A stretch of DNA of 64,000 nt from Branchiostoma floridae (lineage: Eukaryota > Chordata > Leptocardii > Amphioxiformes > Branchiostomatidae). The stretch covers positions 9,977,050 to 10,041,049 of the forward strand of contig NC_049993.1 in the NCBI RefSeq assembly GCF_000003815.2, given 5' to 3'. A model generated the notes under the pieces. The model searched no databases, had not been told where the DNA came from, and saw only the letters and a program-made list of their open reading frames with translations. Each line of letters opens with the position of its first letter. The first letter of the stretch is position 1. The position numbers were made by a program, and so were the translations under genes. Below, in pieces: positions 57,301-64,000 of the stretch.

Positions 57301-60300
57301 CCGGGCATTTCACAGCTGCAATACAATCCACATGGTTAAAACTATGGCTGGATTCTTTGGAATAGGATTGAACAAGGCTGTGTATATTCGAGCTCACTGA
57401 CCAACATTGAATATAGACGGGGGTGGGGGGGGGGGTGGTGACATAGGATATCTGGCACCTACGACAGGATATCTTTTGTCAGTCCCAGCTCTTTCCCTGT
57501 TGGTTACATAACGCATAATTAGCTCCATTATGTAGTTAACCAACACATACGGCCTTTTGTGCTACACTCCAATTTCCGAGTTATAAAGACAAGTTATCTA
57601 GACAAGTCAATCAGACAAGTTTCTTATCTTATGGTTGGTTTAACGTTATGATGATGACAAATTTGAATTTGTTGCCTTTCTTACTTGTAAACGTAGGCAG
57701 ACTTGCCAAAGCCGAACACTAGGAAGTAGGATGCACATTATGTACCTAAACAAGGCGTTGTCCCAGGATTGTTTGTGTTGAAAGGAATGCTCCAGTTCCC
57801 GCCATGTCCACAGGAGTACTCGGCATAGATCAGCCTGTCGTAACCAGGGTCACAGTGGAGCACACAGACGACTTCGTATTCCGGCTCTGTGCTGTCTGGT
57901 GATTGGCAGGCGTCAGCTGCGGAGGATGTTAGGATAGAACACGAGAAGAAGCCGTTCTCCGGTTCAGCGACCTGTGCGGGTGCGGCAGTGAGAGCAAAGG
58001 CACTTATGTATATGCAGGTGGAGTGTACAAACCGCAAGATGGCTAGTGTGTGCGGGTGTGCATGTGTGTGCGTGATCATACTGACCGGAAAATCCGGACA
58101 GGAGGTCCGTTCACAGTGTCTCCCGTCCCCGACCGTCCCGACCCGGCAGCGGCAGCTGAAGGCCTGGTGACCCGACAAGCTGCAGACCCCGTGCTCAGCG
58201 TGGCAGTCGTGCAGCCCGAGATGGCAGTAGTCAGACGGGACACATCTGCATAACGGTTTAGAAACGATTTTTTTACATGTTCATACATTGACAACGTATA
58301 CGTTTTCGACGTACAATTAACGGTAACAAGTATAACGTTATAGCTTTACGTTTCAAAGCTAAACAGACATCAATTTTACATTTAGTCTGACTAGATTTAC
58401 ACCTAAGATCCAACTGATTTGTTAGAATCCATAATAGCAAAAACGGAAATAAAAAAAAATGCCGTACCAGTACCGATCTTTGTTGACCACCCGAATGGAT
58501 TGGACCCGAAAACGCAATGATATTTCAACGACGTGTCACGAATAGTTATGCAGGAACTACGTTATAGGAGACATATTGATTAAGAATCAAATATGATCAC
58601 CATGAATATCGTTGAAGAGTTTCATCAGTCACGTATGTTTAAGTTACGATCAATTTTCTTCGAACAATGACTGTTTATTAAAGGTAGAGAACGTACCTCC
58701 AAATTTTCGATGTCTGTCAGTACATCTTGGACGCGGAGAATGGTCTAGTCTCGATCTCGTGAGAGAATACGAGACTAGACTAGGCTTGCATAGATCATCT
58801 GCCCCCTCCCCCCGCCCTCTTCTCCGAAAATTGATAGTAAGATCACCATGAAAATGTGAAAATATTTCTTGTTTACCTCGGCTTCTTGTTCCATTGTCCA
58901 CTTGCCATGCACCTGAAGTTGTAGAGACTGTGTAGCACATGGCCACTCTCGTCGGCAACTTTGTATCCCGGCTCACACGTCAGGCGGCAGGAGTCCTGGT
59001 ATCTGGTCCCGCTGCACGTCAAGCCGCCATTAGCCGGACTCTGTGTGTTATGAAATATGGCTGCTGTTGTTTTGCGGGACTTAATACTTTGATAATAATA
59101 AATGCTGCAATTTTTTTTTAAATTTCTGAGGCTACTTTATATGTTATCGAAGGTGAAGTCCGAATACAATGCTAAACTTCCTTCCTACACAGAGTTGTAC
59201 GCTGATCAAATTTTAACCCTTGTGCTTTTGAGGCCTGCGCCAACTTTGATGTCCTATAACGCTAACCAAATTCAGTGAGTTTTCCTAAAATATTGTTGGA
59301 AACAATTTCACGAAGTTTGACAAATTTTCCATTTTTCCGTTTGTTGACAGTTTTGCTATAAAAATCGCTTATTTCGGTTCTAACAATGCATTTTTGGCGT
59401 TTATTTGATAATTATATATGCATAAATTATGCTAGTTTGATGACGTCATCAGCCCCAAATTCAAGATGGCGGACCGTATGGCCAGATCAAGAAAATCTTG
59501 CTTATTATCCCTTAGAATTTGTAAATACGTGGTATTTTTAATCAAAAACATCCAAATAAATGTATTTAGTCTATTTTCATTGTATTTAGTGATTATTTGT
59601 TGCAAAAAAAGTATTTTTGAAAATCCAAGATGGTGGATATAATATGGCGGAGCCTTACTGGTAACTTAGATGTGCATGACGTCATTGTATGACGTCATTT
59701 TGACGTCATTGATATTGCTATTGGCAACACAAGTCGTAATAAACATTATTATTGTGTTATCTGCACTTGCTGGTACATTTTTGGAACAAAACGTGAAGTT
59801 TTCTGAGAATACCCTTTTTTTATGGGTCCGGCCAATACAATCAAATTGACGACGTCATAATTACGTCATATTACGTCAACGTAACGTCAAACGTTTTATG
59901 CTTGTCAGATATTATGTCTATATCAATTCCTTAAAAATTTGGTGGCCACACAACACGTCGTTCAAGAGTTATAGGACTTAGAAGTGGAGGGCCTCAAAAG
60001 CCGGTCTGAATCTTAAAAGACCACTGTCGCCTTCTTCAGGATCAATACTGAACAATCACTCCAGACTCGTAGACTCGCGAGAGTTACGGACACGTGATCT
60101 TGTTAACAAGTGATCTTGCTGATATGTGACGTCAACAATTGATCAAACGTGCCAGGAGGATCACGCGTTGCAATGATCAAGCGTCGTTTACTCTCGCAAG
60201 TTAACGTTCCGATTGGTCATCAGTATTGATCCTGAACAAGGCGACAGTGGTCGCTAACGTTAAAAATTTGATCCATGTATACCTTTGCGTTGGAAGAAAG

Positions 60301-63300
60301 TTAAGCATTATACTACGATTACTACCAACAAAGATAAGTTTCAACGATAATGTGAATTCTGAATGATTATAGTCAATGATGTTGTATCTGGCTCCTTATG
60401 CCTGAGCTTGGATGAACTTTAAGTTACGTACAGAAATATTGCCACAGTCCTTCTTTTTGCAGAACAGATCCGGACCCCCAACAACTGGCTGGAGCGCTAG
60501 AAGTCATAAAGGAATATCATTAGCAGAGCTAGATAACGTCGACCATATACAATAATAACCCAGCAGTCAGGTCTACCACAGGCGATTTATACACATTGGT
60601 TTCATCATCATCATCGGTAGGCTAAAGTCGATCACAAGCTTCATCCGCGACTAGTGTTACAAAATGTACTTGAGTAGAAAAGTTGTCTGGAAATGTAACA
60701 GTATGCCCTACCTCCCGCCTGTAGGCTCCAGTTGCCGGTACTGTGACACGTCACGTTCTGGAGGTTCGTTCCCTCGTACCCGTCCGCACAGGTGACTCGC
60801 AGGTGTTCCCGTAGGTGTGTCCGCTGGCGCACTGGATGGCGGTGTGTGGGAACTCCGGAGGGGCTCCGCAACTCACTGTTGAAAATGGTTAAATGCCGCC
60901 TTACTCTTAGTAACTTAAAGAAGTACTGTCACTTAAAGCCTTTAACAATGCCATACTATGCTACACAATTTTTTTCTCATTTAAGCCATGTTGAATTGAT
61001 TGTATGGATGACATCGGCTCGGAGACCCCCAAGGTTGGCAAAAAAGTTGCCTTTATTATGAAATCTAAGTGGTTAGAGAGGTTGAACAAATATCAGAACA
61101 TACAGAGTATGCCCTACCGAACAATAAATTCGTAATTCCTTGACGTTGACATTCTAGTTTACGTTTTTCTTTTTGCAAACCTAAGGCATGTGTGTACTCA
61201 TTTCGCAGCTGCCTCTTACGATTTACAGTACGGTTGAAAAGTTGTTTTTTTGTTTTGGAACGGCTGAAAATTGATGTGCGCGCGGGTGCCATCCATATAA
61301 TCAAATCTGAACATGACCTTAGACTAGGAAAATGCTATGTTATACGAAGTAAGGGGCTTGCGGGGAGAACAACATACAAACCAGAAGGAACATTCTTTTG
61401 TGAAATTATAATGTAGCATAACAATATAGCATCTTTATAATAATGTATGTCATATCACCTGGAATGCACACCGGTTCCCCACTCCATGCAGCCTGGGCTA
61501 TGACTCTGTGAACCTGGCAGGTGAAGTCATCTTGACCCAGCCGTTCGTAACCGTCATGACAGGTGAGATGGCACGTCTCACCGTACGTCTTACCTGTACA
61601 GGTGACGTCACCATGTGCGGGGACCTGTAGATGGAGGAAATGTATAAATTGCCTTTAAACTGCTTGAATTTAACTTTATGTATAGCAAAAGGCTAGCTTT
61701 ATAGCTAGTGAAGCAACTCAAGTGAAGTCCTTACGACAAATTAAGGCATGTTTTAATTCAAACGCAAAAACCAAAGTAGGAAGAATATCTTAGCTACTAG
61801 TAAAAGACCATTCGAGTACGCGTTGGCGATACCAGCTGATAGAAGGATGCATGAAATTCATGTACTTACCGAAATATTTCCACAGTCAGCGATGACACAA
61901 GCCAGAGTTTGAGGGATAACGGCGTCTGTCAAAAGGAAAGGCTTGTCACTGTACATTGCTTACATCCGAAAGTGAGGCGTCAAAATCATCATTGAAATGC
62001 TTAAAAAGTACAGACATAATCTTAATTCATAATCGTATATCTTGGGGGACTATCTTAGTGCAAAAAGAAGAAAAAAGAAAACTGAAAAATAAAATCATCT
62101 CCCAAACCTGCTGATACAGCATTTTCCATCTCTGCTGCGTTCCCTGTGCGAACGGCGGTCCAGTTTCCGGTCCAGCTGCAGCCCAAAATGTCGTCTGTTT
62201 CCGGTAGATACCCCACGTCACAGATGACGTCACAGTGGTCTGAGAACACGTGACCCTGGCACAGGTACGAGCCTTGTGGGGGGCCCTCAGGCAAGCTGCA
62301 GTTTACTACGTAGTGGAAAACCATACAATTTTAATAGAAAAGTAGAATTGGAGGGGATTATCTATGCCGAAGTAGAAGGGTGGAATTGTTAGAAACATTT
62401 TGTTGTTCAAATTTGTCAAACAGTTTATAAGTGGTGCAAAGCACGTGATTTGTCACTTTCTAGCAGATCAGAGTGGTAGAAAATGTCTATTGGTTATGAG
62501 CCAACTTATAATATTGACATAAAAAACACAAAAAAGCCCTACCTGGGTCGCACAGTGCGGGTTTGTCCCATTGTCCTGAAGCCGTGCACGTCAGTACAGG
62601 GTGCCGGGGCAGGTAGCCTCGCTCACAGACCACTCTGGTTTCTGACTTGTACGTGGTTGTGCTGCTATTGACTCGACCATGAGCAAAATTCTTCGAATAG
62701 GAGAAATTTTTTGTCAGTCGTCTTTTCTTCGACTCTATGTAAGTCTTGGTTTACTGAGACTTCTTTTACAACTTTTCCGTTATACATATCAAGTTAGCCA
62801 CTGTTGTGTTGATAAAACAGATCAATTGATTAAGATACAGCCTTGAAGTTTAATACCTCTCAATCACATAGTACTAGTGCTACTTTTGACTGTCTGTTTA
62901 TTACGGTTAGATAAGAGATTAAATCAAGTACCTCAAATGTTCCTCCACAATCCACGGTTCTGCACACCGGATGTCTGGTCGCACCAAATGTCTCTGCAAA
63001 CAGGCAGAAAGAAACTGTTTAACTACTCAAATGTCTACAAGCTGTATTATCTAGCAAAAACGTTCAACTTTGACGTTTTTAGGCGGTTTGGGGCAACATT
63101 AAGAAAACAGTACAAAATAGAAAGCCCGACAAAAATGTCAAACAACAGCTATCCGGTGCTGAACCTCTGCTTTGAGAATATACAAGATGTGCGTTAGGCA
63201 AGATTAACTATTGGCGCATAAAATTTAAAGAAATGTCACAAAACGTTGATGGTATGGCAGATATTCACTCAACATGTAATTGTATACAAGAAACAAACTT

Positions 63301-63998
63301 GTTTAACAGAGGGATATGCAACATTGCACAATGAAGACACTAATGAAAACGAAAAGAAGGTAAAATCGCAAAGTTATAAAACAACTTATCGACAAAAAAG
63401 CCGATTTTCGCAATTGTGGTAGCATTGCGCCCCAAGCGGAATTGTGTGGAATTTCACCACCCTTCCCAGACTGCACTGCGGCTCCGGGTGGTGGAGAAGA
63501 CCTCTCGCTGACAAAATAACACTACAAAATTGACAAATTCATATTGTCTTAAAACATGGCTTTAGTCCTCATACCTAGACGAGACAGAACGTCCAGGAAG
63601 TCTAGGTTGGTGAGGATGTCCTCTATGTTTGGACCGACCCAGATCAACAACTGCCGCATCATGTCAAAATCGATGATATTGTTCTCCGAGATAATGTCTA
63701 AATATGTATCCACGATAGGAAGGTTAGGGACGTAGTCAAGCTTCACTAGAATGTTAAAAGCCACGTCCGCGTAAATTTCGTCGGAGATATCGAGGATGTC
63801 GAACACACGAGGGTTGGTGTTCGGCATCGTGTCGGCAGCCCGACCGACGCCGACGAGTGTCGACACGACTTTGGGCTGGATCGGCGCCCATTGGCCGCGG
63901 TTGCAGAACAGCAGGCCTGCGTCATCGGTCTGGTATCCCGTGTCACACTTGGCGATGCACATGCGCACATGGGTGTTGTGGTAGGCGATGTTGGTGCA
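54366..63998 (-). CDS. CCP (Sushi)/EGF/VWA mosaic protein, 3' part (16 exons, 5' end outside the window)
   Basis: Coding exons in gene order: 63575-63998 (continues beyond the edge), 62932-62993, 62543-62690, 62108-62305, 61870-61925, 61459-61624, 60712-60875, 60432-60496, 58877-59040, 58086-58245, 57746-57971, 57127-57315, 56385-56591, 55921-56077, 55075-55225 and 54366-54593. They encode about 921 residues. There are about nine CCP modules with the four-Cys/Trp pattern, for example CDVICDVGYLPETDD and CRLTCEPGYKV. An EGF-like module (about 484-535, YCHLGLHDCHAEHGVCS) follows the sixth. The C-terminal VWA domain (about 745-921) has the MIDAS motif DGSGS (753-757) and IVVTDGSS. The architecture recalls SVEP1- or polydom-like extracellular proteins, which act in adhesion or complement-like recognition. 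Phases agree except in exon 60712-60875, which is one base short. Confidence 0.85.
54640..54880 (+). mobile_element. Non-LTR reverse transcriptase fragment in the last intron of the CCP/VWA gene
   Basis: The plus strand encodes TINTGVPQGIILGPLLFLTY and MNDLHVVGNLN. After a frameshift it reads FADDCVIYKKHS. The GVPQG-x-x-LGPLLF and FADD boxes are diagnostic of LINE-type reverse transcriptases. Heavily truncated and frameshifted, and antisense to the host gene. Confidence 0.78.
55848..55868. repeat. (AAAC)n microsatellite
   Basis: Five to six AAAC steps directly after AATAAATA. Confidence 0.9.
59212..60000. mobile_element. Degenerate inverted-repeat element in the CCP/VWA gene intron
   Basis: The left edge TTAACCCTTGTGCTTTTGAG with GATGTCCTATAAC is matched, inverted, by GTTATAGGAC and GGGCCTCAAAAGC near 59960-60000. 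The interior contains several TGACGTCAT palindromes and AAGATGG words. A TTAA occurs at the left edge and in TCTTAAAAG on the right. A piggyBac-like origin is possible but weaker than for 25502-26463. Confidence 0.5.
60019..60252. mobile_element. MITE with 33-bp terminal inverted repeats
   Basis: GACCACTGTCGCCTTCTTCA and the bases on to 60051 pair with 60220-60252 with one mismatch. The interior is rich in GTGATC and GATCA words. No target duplication could be confirmed. It abuts the degenerate element ending near 60000. Confidence 0.85.
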
Positions 63999-64000
63999 TC

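Overview
This window is animal nuclear DNA. Its genes are split by many GT-AG introns, it is dense in inverted-repeat DNA transposons (MITEs), tRNA-derived SINEs, non-LTR retrotransposon fragments and microsatellites, and it contains one 100-base assembly gap (23246-23345). The gene content (single-copy metazoan PAIP1 and BRX1 homologues, a CYP2-type P450, a type II C-type lectin, a complement-control/VWA mosaic protein) and the general look fit an invertebrate deuterostome. A lancelet (Branchiostoma) is my best guess; it is an inference and rests on no search. I traced splice sites by hand, and every multi-exon model below keeps reading-frame phase across its junctions except where stated.

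Layout. 1-5370: the 5' part of a minus-strand PAIP1-like gene (PAM2 motif plus the start of the MIF4G domain). Its fourth coding exon lies between two tandem arrays that are copies of its own two edges. 7659-15149: a complete plus-strand BRX1 (Brix ribosome biogenesis factor) gene of 11 coding exons, with several MITEs in its introns. 16600-28700: a plus-strand tandem array of three paralogous genes for small secreted basic peptides (about 70-82 aa). They share a nearly identical signal peptide and a conserved core ending in Gly-Arg-Arg, and look like amidated hormone or host-defence precursors; I do not recognise the family. 30945-37669: a complete minus-strand CYP2-type cytochrome P450 (7 exons, about 503 aa). 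37754-39540: a non-LTR reverse transcriptase fragment split by a MULE-like inverted-repeat element. 39603-40403: a minus-strand seven-finger C2H2 zinc-finger protein. 43186-50164: a minus-strand type II transmembrane C-type lectin (6 exons, about 380 aa). 54366-64000: the 3' part of a minus-strand gene with Sushi/CCP modules, an EGF-like module and a C-terminal VWA domain (16 exons, 5' end outside the window), with one apparent frameshift.

The genes do not form an operon. PAIP1 acts in translation initiation and BRX1 in 60S ribosome assembly, and they are divergently arranged about 2.3 kb apart. The peptide array, the lectin and the CCP/VWA protein are secreted or cell-surface products. The most unusual features are the PAIP1 exon whose acceptor-side and donor-side edges have each been amplified into a satellite, and the three-copy peptide-precursor array.
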